Positions 49,763 through 61,530 of a stretch of 64,000 nucleotides of DNA are shown here, in pieces; the stretch's first letter is position 1; every line of letters starts with the position of its first letter. Made by a program: the position numbers and the translations under genes. The notes under the pieces are model-generated. The model did not search any database and had not been told where the DNA came from. It saw only the letters and a list, made by a program, of their open reading frames with translations. The stretch comes from Mya arenaria (Eukaryota; Mollusca; Bivalvia; Myida; Myidae): assembly GCF_026914265.1 (NCBI RefSeq), contig NC_069124.1, positions 86,824,915 to 86,888,914 on the forward strand, read 5' to 3'.

Positions 49763-52261
49763 ATGCAGACTTTACTACAAACATTATTATGTTTCGTTTT
49801 CGTGGCGCAATGCCTTTCACAACCCGGTGAGAACTATTTGTATTTTATTTTTTCTTGTTTGTTTACATTTATTATTTACTTGTATTCGCCACAAACTTGT
49901 TCATAACATGTCAATAATAGCGTCTTAACTTAAATCTGATATCGAAACTATAAAAAAACAATTTTATTAAACATTATTGGATCAAAATATTCAATATGTT
50001 ACATTCAATCTGATTGTATTCAACGCGTTTGTATTTGATTAGGGACATACTCAGGCAGACGAAGAACAGTCGTAAATAAACCAGTGGTGGTCGATCATAT
50101 GCCGATCTTTAACCCCAAGCCGATTAATCCCAAACCGATTATCCCAAAGCCAATAAACCAAGTAATTTTTGGAGGAGAGAATAGCGCGTTTGGCCAAGGA
50201 AGTTTCATGGGAGGCAGTTCTGAACTCGAGCTCATTAGAAAGCTGCAAGGTAGCACCCAGTTTGGTCGTATTCTCAGAGCAGGTGAAATCATCGAAGGAA
50301 TCACGCTACCCGAACACGGAGGAACCTTAGAGGCAAGCGGCATCACTGCTGATGGTCGCGGTGCTATCATTCCAGGAGGATTACCGAAAAACGTTTTTAA
50401 CGATGGATGGCAGCATCCCTGGGGTGGCAATGCCATCCCAGATGATTATGCAGGACAGGAGCTTATTTTTGACCAAGCTCTAGGACATTACGTATACGTC
50501 AAAAATGCAAATGTCGGCCACCAAATAAACAAGGAAACGCATAACATTCAAAAGGCTGTTGGTCTAGGACAAAGCGTTGTTCCAACATCTCATAATATTG
50601 CAAAGTCAAATATGGCTGTCGAACATTCGATCGTGAAAGAAGCCGATCATATCGCAAGAAAAACAGTTGGAGGCGTTCAAGTTGTTGGTGGAGGGATGGG
50701 CTTCGACCCAATGACCCACAATACTATCAAAACAAGCGGCTCGGGCATCATCATTGCTGGAAAACCAACATACCAAGGTGGCATAATCAAGAGCGGTGGG
50801 GTCGATCCAGTGTCGCACAACATAATCAAAGCTTCCGCTGGAGCTGGTTTCGGCAACAATCCAACATCGCACAACATGATCAAGGCTTCAGTTGGAGCAC
50901 ACTCCGGAATGTCTGGACCTCATATCGGAGGAATCGGTGTTGACCCCATCACCCATGATATCGCCAAATCGGCATCCATTGGTACTGGTGGAATAGGAGT
51001 AGACTCTTTTAATCACAACATCGCAAAGGATAGCAATTTTCAGCATAACATGGTCAAATCATTAGGAGTAGGACACATTGGAGCCGGAAAACCTGGAATT
51101 TCTGCTGGCACTTTTGGTGTTGACCAATCAGGAATCATCGCTCACAATATTGGGAAAGCTACAATGGGAGCTGACTCAATTCAAGGTCACAACTTGGCAA
51201 AAGCTTCTGGCGTGCCCATAGGCTCTGGTTTCATGAACCCAGGATCCCATATCAGCCGTAAAGCAGAAGCACAGGCGGGTCACGATTTTGCTAAATCGGG
51301 TGGTTTGGGTGCCATCAGTAAGGCTCAGTCCGGTATTGGTCAACCAATTGGCATGCAAACTGTTTTCCTTAACGGTGCACAATCCGGAATGGATGGACGT
51401 CAAATTGGAGGTTTCGGTGTCGACCCCATCACCCATAACATCGCTAAATCGGCATCCGTTAGTACTGGTGGAATAGGTGTAGACCCTTTTAATCACAACA
51501 TCGCAAAGGATAGCCAGTTTCAGCATAACATGGTCAAATCATCTGGAGCCGGAGGACACATAGCCGCCGGAAAACCTAACTATGACAAAGGATTTATTTT
51601 TGGTACTGTTAACCAGCAAGGAGTCATCGCTCACAATATTGGGAAAGCCACAATGGGAGCCGACTCCATTCAAGTGCACAATTTTGCAAAAGCCTCCGGT
51701 GTCCCCATAGGCAATGGGTTTATGGGCCAAGGATCCCATATCAACCGTAAAGAAGGTCACGATTTTGCCAAGTCGGGTGGCATGAATGGAATGAATATAT
51801 TTGGACAAACGTCAGGATCAAACTTTGTTCACGATATGAATAAGGCTCAGTCCGCGATTGGTCAGCCAATGGGTTTGGGACATATGATAAAACCAGTTGG
51901 TGGCGCATCAGTAGTACACAACGTAAACAAAGTCGGAGCCGGTGGGGCTGCTGGTATGGGACATGATAGGTTGGCTGCTGAAGTAGGACACGGAATTGCA
52001 AAGAATTCAGTTGCTAATGCTGCTGGGATTGTTGACATGGGATCTGGAGGAGCGGTATCTATGGGAGATCCCTTCGCAAATCAGGCTGCGGCGCGACTTG
52101 CCCAGGAGTCACTTCACGTCGCTCAAAAGACGGTCGGCATGGCCTCAAACGGAGGTGGTGCTTTCAATCAGCCTATTATGCATAAACCAGTAATGCCAAA
52201 GAAGCCTGTTGTAGGCCCTACTGGATATGGCGGCCGTACTCGCAGTGTTCGCATTCATTAG
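49763..52261 (+). CDS. gene D: secreted Gly-rich protein with His-Asn-x-x-Lys repeats, 760 aa
   Basis: Coding exon 1 is 49763-49826 (MQTLLQTLLCFVFVAQCLS, signal peptide, then QP), phase-1 donor 'gtgaga'. Exon 2 is 50043-52261. The mature start is Arg/Val/Lys-Pro-rich (KPINPKPIIPKPI). A motif shared with gene C follows (LIRKLQGSTQFGRILRAGE ... LPEHGG ... ADG). The bulk is Gly/Ser/Ala-rich with about 20 HN(I/M/L/F)xK(A/S)-type motifs (HNIAKS, HNMVKS, HNFAKAS, HDFAKSG). A block of about 160 residues is duplicated in tandem (about 50,930 and 51,410). The C-terminus is again Lys-Pro-rich (KPVMPKKPVVG) and ends RSVRIH. The regular His and Lys spacing could serve metal binding or cross-linking; this is inference. 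No named family recognised. Confidence 0.85.
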
Positions 52262-52646
52262 ATGACATTGTAAGTATACAGCCAGTCTATTTCCCTATGT
52301 TGATCGATGAATTGTGATTAAGTGATTAAGCATTAAAACTCGTGACGCAAAAACGATGCTGCTTACACAAAATGCAAATCAGTTTCATTATATTATGATT
52401 GATAAGCAAATTAGAATAAGTATTTGTCATCATTAACATTGAATCATTTTAGTATTCAATCAACACAACGTTACTAAAAAAACAAAACCTGTTTACATTT
52501 TGTTGTTATGAACTTTACTTTTATCTGCAGACTTAATCGGTGATGTGCAATATGGTGACACAAGACGCGAGGTACTTGATCCAGCCAGTTCTTGTGATAT
52601 TTTCATGTAGATTTTTTTTGAGTATTTATTGAAAAGTTAAAATAAA
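52262..52646 (+). terminator. gene D 3' UTR with a likely intron and polyadenylation signal
   Basis: Eight bases after the TAG stop is an excellent donor (gtaagt at 52270), and 'ttatctgcag' at 52521-52530 is a good acceptor. A 3' UTR intron is therefore likely, too close to the stop to trigger nonsense-mediated decay. AATAAA follows at 52641-52646. Confidence 0.55.
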
Positions 52647-54739
52647 AATCGTAAAATTGAATTACACACATTGTTATGTTCCTCCCTTGGTAAGCGTTAA
52701 ATATACCGACGGCGACTGTCCAAGTTATAAATGACGACACAAGCAGTTTCTGTTGTTGTGTGACAAGTCTTTAAAATTTTCAGTCTAACTGTATCTTGAA
52801 ACACAAGAGATAGAAGAAAGAATTCTTTTTAATATAGAGTTTCAATCTGACGAAGAAAGATAACTCTCGAGTGACTACAGTGATATTTCTGGTTATCGAA
52901 CGTTTAAAAATGAAACTAATTTTAATTAGGTATGACCAGCGGTAATTAATTAATTTCATTACAAATTGTAATCAGTTCTTGCTAAACATACATGTATAGC
53001 GTCTGTGAAATACCACTGTCTCTCCGAACCAGCTTTTATTAAAACCCGGGCCGCCTGGTGGGGAAGGTCATGATCAGTCACAAAATAGCCCTCTCTCTGC
53101 TGACAAGCTACACCTAAATAGAACTGATGCCGACACTTAAGTCACGTTAATGATTTGACAGAAACAATAGCATAACGTTGAAAATGACGTGGAAACATCC
53201 TTGGCATCGACGTTTAACGTCAATTTCCTTCATCACCAACGCTGAAACACGTGCGCTTGATAACAAAACTTATGGTTATTAAACGACGGAACAACAGATT
53301 CTGCCTGTTGGTTAATAGCATTGTTCATTCAAATGCTAGTGGAGACGAATGGTTTTGACCTAGATCATTTGACTATCAGACGAACATTCAATGTTGTATC
53401 TACCTTCGGTAAGAGAGGGAACTGCATGTTCTAAGCGGCACTAACCAACAGAAAATTGTCGTTTTTCAAGTCCTTGCATCATATTTTTTTACAAAACATA
53501 TCATTTGTTTTATTTTAACAAAACAGTTGAGTTCGTTGAAAAGTTCCATTCTGTTGCTTGCAAAACCCCCACATCGAATACGTCATTCGTACGTTACGCA
53601 CATTACTATACATCTCGTGGTTCGTTTTACAATGATGATAACAAAGAAAAATGTGTTATTTCATGCATATTGATGAAAGAGAAGTAAATATTGATGAATG
53701 AGCAGTTGATAGTTTCTCTGCATGGCTGAAGAGAAATGATACAATTTTATCATTTACAATCTGGTTTGAGAAGAAATACTTTTTGAAAATGCTGTTTAAA
53801 GTTTTTTTTTACTGATGTTATTTGTGATGAAACGAATTGAGTGTTTTCTAATTGATATAAAACATCTTTATATCTGCCTTAGCTTATTTTGAAACTTATT
53901 GTCCATTTAGTTCTTCTTTGGGAATTGGCTGATTTTGGCACAGCTTTCACTACGACTATTGCTATTACTACAATTAATTAAGGCTATAACTTTGGCATTC
54001 AGTTAATAATATACTAGCAACATTTAACAAGGTAACACATCAAAAAGTATTTGACATCATGTTAAGAAAATGAATTGGAATGCTATATATCATTTTATTT
54101 CTTAGCAATTTATCAAATTTGCTTTTTTTTAAAAAAAAATCAATAATATACGTCTAATACATATTTACTATAAAACATAAATTCGTAGCAGTAAAAAAAT
54201 GATTATTTCAAGGCTCGTAAACGGTTTTGGTCAATAATACTTGATTTCATCACCATCAAAATGCATTTGAATTCAATTCGAGTGTTTTATTTTTAACACC
54301 CAAACTATCATATTTCTTGTTTATGTAGCCTACTGAAAAAAGATAAATCGAGTTCACGTATAAAGCAAAAGACAGGCAGAGATTTCCGCCACTCACGTGG
54401 TATGCATAAATAACATCTCAGTCATATGTTCACGTTGAATGCGGCGTAAGCACCTATTTGACAAAACCAAGCTTACCGACGACAACTTGCACCTTGTGTC
54501 TTCTGTATTTTTATTTTATGCTTTGTCCTCTTCCTTGTATGAAAACGAGTCTGATAAATAGTCAGGAACGTTCGGTCATTTTATCCGAAATTTTTCGACT
54601 GAACAAAAGTTAAAGAGGTAATGTGTTTGGTCATAAATCGTTCATGCTAAGCTTTATTTGTCACGTATCCGAAATGTCTTGTTGGATGCATTGGCGAGGC
54701 GAGTGTAACCATTTATAGTTAATATGTTAACAGTTTTAC

Positions 54740-55390
54740 AGTTTTATTATACACTCAGCACATACAGTATGTGAAAAGAGGTAAATACATTTAATACAAA
54801 TTACATTTGTAACATAGAACAAATCTGGTATTCAACCAGGCTTCAAGGTACATACAGCTAACAAAATCTAACAAAATACAAATTGGAATCAGTGAGCCTT
54901 TAAGGGTTTGGATATAAACAGATTCAGGCCAGACTTCAAAACCCAAAGAAAAGTGATTGTTAGTCGTAACAATTGTCGCTCTATTTCGTTCTTAAATCGG
55001 GATTATATCCCATGCATCATATTTCGGCTTATTCATTCTTCATGTCTGTTCTTTTTTTAATTACCATTAATATTTATATCTTTATATTTGATCAATTATT
55101 TTTGTCGGGAATTTGAAAAAAAAGGCATTTGTAAATGTTCCATATATTAGCAATATATCAGTATTTCTTAAATTTAATGAGATTATCATTCCTTTTGTTT
55201 TAATGAAGTCAATGATAATGGTTCTAAGTTCACTTTTTTCTTGTAATTGGAAACTAATGTTTTCATTATTATGTATCTTTTATGCTCTTGTTCTACTGTC
55301 ATTTCTTTTCTGCTTTATGCTCCTGTGAACTGTATCATGCTTGTGTTTATCCATATGGCAACCGCGTTTGATTGTTGACGTTATTAAGTA
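54740..55390. other. AT-rich flank of the LINE block, origin uncertain
   Basis: This part of the inserted block precedes the 2A-type LINE. It could be its 5' UTR, or 3' UTR of the minus-strand LINE cut off by it (the minus strand near 54,740-54,770 reads 'gtataataaaactgt'). The open frames at 55,113-55,328 and 55,398-55,652 are hydrophobic, AT-driven and not recognisable. Confidence 0.35.
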
Positions 55391-55651
55391 GTTAATTATG
55401 GGATCTGACTTATGTTTTTATAGGATTGCCATAGGGTTGTTTAATGCACGTTTTTGTAGAACTTCCAAAATATATTCACTGAGATTATATCCATTAACAG
55501 TCTTAATCGCGGAAATATACTTTATATTACGACTCTATTCAATATCACTTCGGCACCTATTGACAGTTAATGACATAATGGTATCTATTATGAAGCCATC
55601 TTACACAGCTTTGACAGTTTTCAAATTATGCATTGAATTTTTTTTGCTGTG

Positions 55652-56480
55652 ATGTTTGGTTCTTCAGAGAGTAACAGTGATCTTTTTAATTTTTATAAGT
55701 TTATGCCAATATTACTAATTTTGTCCGGTGACGTTGAATGTAATCCTGGACCTGACTCCGAATCATGTTTTTCAATATTACACCAAAACATTCGAAGTAT
55801 CCGATCTAAAATGGACTTCATAAAGGACAGTTTTATTGACTTTGACATTTTGTGTTTCGAGAATGAATATATCACACAAGATGGAAACTTGCAAATGCCT
55901 CTTTATAAAAAGGGTCACCGTACTTTGGTGTCTAACTATAGACCTATTTGTTGATAAGTTGTGTGGGAAAGGTAATGGAACGAATTATTTTTAAACACAT
56001 GTACAATTATATGCACCATAACAATCTCATTTACAAATATCAGTCGGGTTTTATTCCTGATCACTCAACGGTGTATCAACTTATTAATATATATCACCAA
56101 ATTTGCAAATCATTCAATGACAAACAGTCAACAAGCAATGTATTTTGTGACATATCTAAAGCGTTTGACAGAGTTTGGCATCGTGGTCTCAAACTCCAAG
56201 AATACGGAATTTCAGGAAATGTACGAAGATGGTTATCACAGTATCTTCTTCATAGGTCTCAGAGGGTTTTTATAGGAACTTCATTTTCTAACATTAAGCA
56301 CATATCATTTGGGGTCCCACAAGGCTCTGTTCTAGGTCCACTTCTGTTTCTAATTTATGTGAACGATATCGCTGAAACCCTTACATCGTCAACTAGGCTT
56401 TTTTCAGACGATAGCTCTCTTGCGGTTTCATCGAACAACACGCACTTCTTGGAGGTTATAATTAATAGTGATAGGGCTGT
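55652..56480 (+). pseudogene. CR1/L2-type LINE ORF2 remnant with a 2A-like peptide
   Basis: From the ATG at 55,652 the frame reaches GDVECNPGP at 55,727-55,753, matching the 2A consensus D(V/I)ExNPGP. The start of an APE endonuclease follows (ILHQNIRSIRSK, DILCFE). The frame then jumps, through loss of most of the endonuclease and RT N-terminus, to SNYRPI (about 55,930). A +/-1 frameshift near 55,950 leads to RT: CVGKVMERII, SKAFDRVWHRGL, GVPQGSVLGPLLFLIYVNDI and FSDDSSL (the FADD/YADD catalytic box with Ser in place of Ala). It ends abruptly near 56,480 against the minus-strand LINE. Internally deleted and inactive. 2A-like sequences near the ORF2 N-terminus are known in CR1/L2-type elements of invertebrates. 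Confidence 0.8.
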
Positions 56481-56529
56481 ATATATAAATCAGGTAATAT
56501 ACAATAAAATTCTTCCAGTTTGTGCACTG

Positions 56530-58568
56530 TTTCATATATTCGATATTATTCATATTCATATATTTTAACATTTTGGGGAATCGTTCACTTTGCTTTTCCA
56601 AGTTTTGTATATACTGGTTTCTTAATGAGGTTTCTACTAGATTTAACATTGATGCCTTGGAATCTTCGTAATACTGTTTTTGCAAATATAACTTAAGCCA
56701 CAGTCATCTAAAATATTCTTAACATTTTCTAGCCAAGGATATGTATTCCTATTTTTTATCGAGTCATTAAAAATATTTTATACAATACAGATGGCTGGTT
56801 GTGTGTTAACTTGTACCAAAACCCTACGAGTCGTTTTGCAATCATAATATTGAATGAAAAACGACCAAGGTCACCATATAGCATTACATGTGGTGTACTT
56901 TTCTTCGCATTCAAAAAATGTTTCATGAAATCAGTATGGATTTTTTCAACTAAACTTAAAATCACCATACCCCTACATTTCACATGCATACAACAAAATA
57001 GGGACAACAGTATTATCAAAAAGTTTAAGCTGACAGTAAATTGGCAGATACAAATTTCGTATTTTGAAATACAGATTAAATAGAGCTTTTCTAGCTTGTT
57101 CAATGACATGTTTTTTAGCATTAAGCAAACGTCTATGTTTAGTGGAAACTATGCCAAGATATTTAAAACTATCGACAACTTCAAATTTAAAATTTCTTAT
57201 AGATATATCTCTTGCTCTTCTAGGCATGTCTCCAAAAACTAGAACTTTTATTTTATCGACATTAATATCTAGCTCCCAAGTAGTACAATAGTCGATGAAT
57301 GCCTCCATTAGTGATAATAATTCGTGTTGACTTTTAGCAAATAACACAGTGTCGTCAGCATACAACAATACAACTAGTTTCAAGTATACATCGAGATCAA
57401 AATAATTTATTTTAATACTAGAGGCATATGTGACAACACAAAGTGCTGAAGGTCAATTAAAAATAGTGAAAATAAAACGGGTGATAAATTATCACCCTGT
57501 CGTACTCCTCGACTACATTTAAAGAAGTCAGAAACATTGTGATTTAACAAAATGCATGATTTTACGTCATTGTACATGTTTTTATAACACTGAATAGTTT
57601 ACCGTTCACATTATACTTAATCAGTTTTGACCAGAGTCCTGCACGCCATTCAGGATCAAATACTTTACGGAAGTCAATAAATGTACAATACAGTTTAGAT
57701 TTCTTATGCTTACAATATTCTGAAAACATTTGTAACACAAAAATATTATCTACATTGCTATGATTTCGTCTAAAAACCAGCTTGATTTTTTAACAAAAGT
57801 TCGTTTTCTTTTAGGTAAGCGGTACGTCTTTCGTTGATAATTGCAGTGAACAATTACCTAAACAACTCAAAATAGTAATAGGTCTATAAGTTTCAGGCAG
57901 TTGTAATTTCCTTTGCCTTTATAAATTGGTACAATAACTCCAACAAGCCAGGAATCTGGAATCAAGCCAGTATTTAGTATTTTGTTAAACAATTGAACAT
58001 ATATAGGCATGCATTGCTCACATGAGTATTTGATATATTCGTAAGTTATATGGGGAAGACCACTAGCTTTTCCGCTTTTCAGTTTATTTCTAGCTCTTCT
58101 AACTTCGGATGTATCTATAATTCAGATTTTTAAAGAAGTCAAGACATATTTTTTCGTTTAGGCCATTAACATAGTTCCAATATTCCTTTGGATATTTATT
58201 TCTTTCAAAAAATATCTTATGTATTTTACAACAGAGGTACGAATAACTTTTTTATATTTCTTACTAGCATTCAACATGGTCGTTTTATCTTCATTACTCC
58301 TACTTATCCTGAGTCTCCTTTTCGAATGATGAACATTATTGCGTGCACTTTTACAACTATCATCAAAACATTTTTGATTTGGATGTTGTTTAATCATGTT
58401 ATTAGTTTGCATATTTTTGTATGTTCCAAACGTATTTTTAGCAGCATAAAACAGTGTGTTACCAATTTTAGTAACTATGTCATTTATATTTTGTTTATTG
58501 TTGGCAATGTCAATATTGTTCAATAGACCATTGATTTCATCAATTCTTTTTACATCTAGTTTAATCAA
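56530..58568 (-). pseudogene. LINE ORF2 linker, reverse transcriptase and C-terminal part
   Basis: Linker: QKCFDDSCKSARNNVHHSKR. RT blocks in order: LKSGKASGLPHITYEYIK, GLIPDSWLVGVIVPIYKGKG, NQAGFRRNHSNVDNIFVLQM, FIDFRKVFDPEWRAGLW, CSRGVRQGDNLSPVLFSLFL, LLYADDTVLFAKS, FKYLGIVST. The C-terminal part has KSTPHVMLYGDLGRFSFNIM and then SLRNQYIQNLEKQSE. Catalytic YADD is kept, but the frame is broken repeatedly. Confidence 0.8.
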
Positions 58569-58631
58569 AAAATATTATTTTTTTATCATTTTGTCAAGGT
58601 TTAAGTTATTCTAAACAGTGTTCATTTTGCT

Positions 58632-59390
58632 CTACATTTCTATAGTAAGATCCAAGAACAACAGGCAAGTGAACATCAGACAAAAAGGATATAATTCCCC
58701 AATATTAAAGTGCGATAAAAACAGGATGTTTTCTTTAGACACAATATTATAATCTGCAACAGAAGAGTTTTTACACGTAAATGTTCCAAAGCTAACGTCT
58801 CCGACAGCTCTTCCGTTCATCATAGCAAGATCATTAATTTTACAAAATTCAACGAGAGTAGTCCCAGATCTATTGACAGTAGTATCCTGGGAAGAACGTT
58901 TTACTTGCATTCAATTACTACTGTTCTAGCATTGAACTCGCCCATAAGTACAACATATTTGTTATATGTTGTTAATCGCTCTATATCTTCATAAAACATA
59001 TCGTATATATCTCAAGAATGAAATCTAGTGTTTTCGGGGGGTACATAAACAACGCCAAAATAAAAATCTTCTTCAGCATTGATTTTTATCAAATTGACAA
59101 ATGTTGTAGATAATTCTAACCACAGAACATATTCCCAATTACTTTCTATTGACTTTAAATATTGAGTAAATTCATTTTTAACACAAAGACCTATACCACC
59201 TTGAACACTTTTGTTTTCGATATTTTTATATAAAAGAATAACCTGTTAGTTTGATATCATCTATGTCTCAAAGTTGAGTTCCTGCACAAGCAACAATATC
59301 GAAATTCGAAACGTAATCACAAAATTCTGAAAAATTTAGTTTGAGTTTCAATCCACAGACATTTATAGCAGAAAACAAAATGTTCCGTTC
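58632..59390 (-). pseudogene. LINE ORF2 apurinic endonuclease part
   Basis: The N-terminal side shows SAINVCGLKLKLNFSEFCDY and FDIVACAGTQL (the usual catalytic-site ET appears as GT). After stops and frameshifts the C-terminal side shows RSSQDTTVNRSGTTLVEFCK, NDLAMMNGRAVGD, GTFTCKNSSVADYNIVS. These match APE-type LINE endonucleases. Inactive as it stands. Confidence 0.7.
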
Positions 59391-59416
59391 GGAATGACCA
59401 CCATGTCTGTCCTTCA

Positions 59417-59864
59417 GATGAGTGCGGGCATGCTCTTGTCGACTAGGGCTCCGTCGACAAATAGCTTGTCTTTAACTAGAACGACCTTCTGGTTGTCCCT
59501 CCGGATCTGTCGTAACACGGGGTATAACTGTTTACGCTTCTCCTCAACTTCATCCTGAAACTGTTCATTAATGCCATACCTCGTACCAACTCTCGCTTCT
59601 TAAAAAAAAGAAAACTTTACAAGAATAGGTCTGGGGCCCTCTTTGACGTCCGCCCTGTCGTATCGGACCCATTCTATGTACACGTTCAAACTTGACATCA
59701 TTCAGATGCATTTTATCACTTAAAAAAGTACATAGCTCTGACTCCGTGTCTTCGAACGTACGCCCTCCGTTGTGTTGTACGCGTTCCGGTATATTAACCA
59801 AGCGAATGCTAACTGACAGATTCAATGGACTCAGTAAAATAAGCAACACACAGTTTAATTTCAA
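59417..59864 (-). pseudogene. LINE ORF1 remnant (RRM-like nucleic-acid chaperone type)
   Basis: It contains RLVNIPERV and VKFERVHRMGPIR, characteristic of LINE ORF1 RNA-binding proteins. After a frameshift at a homopolymer (59,598-59,611) comes a C-terminal part with DEVEEKRKQLYPVLRQIRRD and LVKDKLFVDG. It ends in TGA near 59,417. The fused open frame at 59,568-59,864 is only its N-terminal part. Confidence 0.65.
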
Positions 59865-60479
59865 TTATATGGAAAAGAAGTATTTCATGACTTTTCTGTG
59901 TAGATCCCATACGGTACATCAATATTCACTATTCAAGCATTTAAATAGCATTCAAGTAAATTTATCAATCGTGTGTTTCCGGTTTGGTTGGAAACTCATA
60001 TTTTACAAACATGACATTAATCTCGATGGTTATTTTCAACTGAGAACATATTTTCAAATAGCCAGGTTCAATTAATCAGTTACTCAACCAAAGGTGCTGT
60101 GATATCTGATATATATAATATCAGTAGTAATATAATGAAATATATAGGGACACGCATAGAGGCACTAGACCCAACATTTGCTAAAGGAGAGACAAATAAC
60201 ATTAGACCAGTATATGTGTGGACGACAGTCGTGTATTATTATCATGCTTCACTTCCCCTAATTTAATTTAAGATAATATAGACCAATATTTGACTTGCAG
60301 ACATAATTTCATCATAATATATGTCCACATGTTTGAGAAATCTCCTACGCTCTATCCCCTTATACCTTCGGAATTTTATGCTGACGCTTTTTTGACGGAA
60401 TACATCGTCGCCTTTCGTCAATTTTGTTTTATATTCTTGTATATTAATGGGTTTATGTCACATGTTGCTAGGAAAAAAA

Positions 60480-61530
60480 ACTTCAGTTACAACTTTGAGC
60501 AGGTGCGAGTAAACGCTTAAATTTCATTGGATAAAACAACCCATGTGACATTAATTCATTTCTCCATGAAGCATTCGTGCATGCAAATCGGCTGAATAAT
60601 ATTTTATTCATAACCGGACTACTTTCTTTTTACGACTTATGACTTTACGTCGGGGTAGGCAGTTTACAGTAGTTAGCGCCTTTAGTATGTGTATTTTCCT
60701 TCTAAAAATATTTGGGGTGAAAATAAAGCAACAATTGAACAATAAACCTTTTAAAAATATTGATCTGGTTTTATGTTTTATTATAAATGACATTAAAATT
60801 AGATTGCTGAGACCTGGAAGCTGAAAGTTCGTCTGCAGCACAGAGTAAACAGGGCAGATGACTTTTTTTATTTGTTTAAAGATCTTTTCGGTAGTTTTGA
60901 GTTGTTTGAGTCGGAATTTAGTGAGTTAACTTCTGCTGCTGCTGAGATTTCTCCAGAAATTGAAGAACTGATGAACAGATCTTATGATATTTTACCTGAA
61001 GTTGCAAATAAAAATGAAAGTGAAAATGAAGGTTTAAATCTAGGTCATAAGCATAATGAAAGTAATGACATGCCAAACATTCATGAATATAAACAACAGG
61101 GCAGTAGGTTAATGGTAAAAATATTGTCTTCGGCAATGAATAATGGAAGATACATTTGAGAGTTTAAATAAGTCGCCTAAACGTAAATATTTTACCTGAA
61201 AAGTGTTATTATTTCCGTTTCAAAATGGGGAAAAACGAGGAGCCGGCAGCCATTACTGGTCTCACTGTTACTAAATTTAGCTCAACGTGTCTCCAATACG
61301 ACGATGTATTCATACGCGTGGGAATGCTACATGCTTCTTGGAATAATCGAGTGATGAATTGCGGTTCTTGGATAACGGCAAAATAAAAATAATATTTTCT
61401 TTGTAGTTGTAATTATGAATATTACATAATACTTTTCTGCGTCTCATTGATGTATGAAGGGTCGGAAAAATAACACCTAATTTACACATAAACACCTTTG
61501 GTGTTTATGCAAATAAGGTGAACTCAAATG
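60480..61530. other. insertion of about 1 kb in the D' unit, with a 95-codon open frame
   Basis: Unit 1 has only about 40 bp at the corresponding place (47,820-47,860). The insertion carries an open frame at 60,872-61,159, acidic and Glu/Asn/Ser-rich (SAAAEISPEIEELMNRSYDI), with nothing I recognise. The ends show no clear inverted repeats. Possibly a transposon fragment. Confidence 0.4.

Larger units (their letters stand above)
45598..52860. repeat. tandem segmental duplication, unit 1 (contains gene D)
   Basis: It starts at 'ctcgagtgacttcagtgata' and is homologous in order to 52,859-63,960. Anchors: 'catgtatagcgtctgtgaaa' (45,721 and 52,991), 'ataccttcgga' (47,708 and 60,362), 'cgtacgtatcctacacta' (47,933 and 61,600), and the gene D and D' starts (49,763 and 62,974). 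Confidence 0.8.
56500..59870 (-). mobile_element. near-complete but broken APE-type LINE with ORF1 and ORF2
   Basis: Reading on the minus strand: ORF1 (59,864-59,417), endonuclease (about 59,390-58,632), linker (58,568-58,158), RT (about 58,100-57,300) and C-terminal part (57,290 to about 56,530). Frames change several times through indels. The 3' terminus (the FRLSSH Cys/His end) is missing where the plus-strand 2A LINE begins. It sits in an insertion absent from the gene D copy of the duplication. The clade is not determined from sequence alone. Confidence 0.8.

Noticed and set aside
50084-50092. Start of the gene D protein inside exon 2 (GTG at 50084)
   Set aside because: Not an ATG. The frame continues upstream to acceptor 'attag' and joins the signal-peptide exon at 49763-49826.
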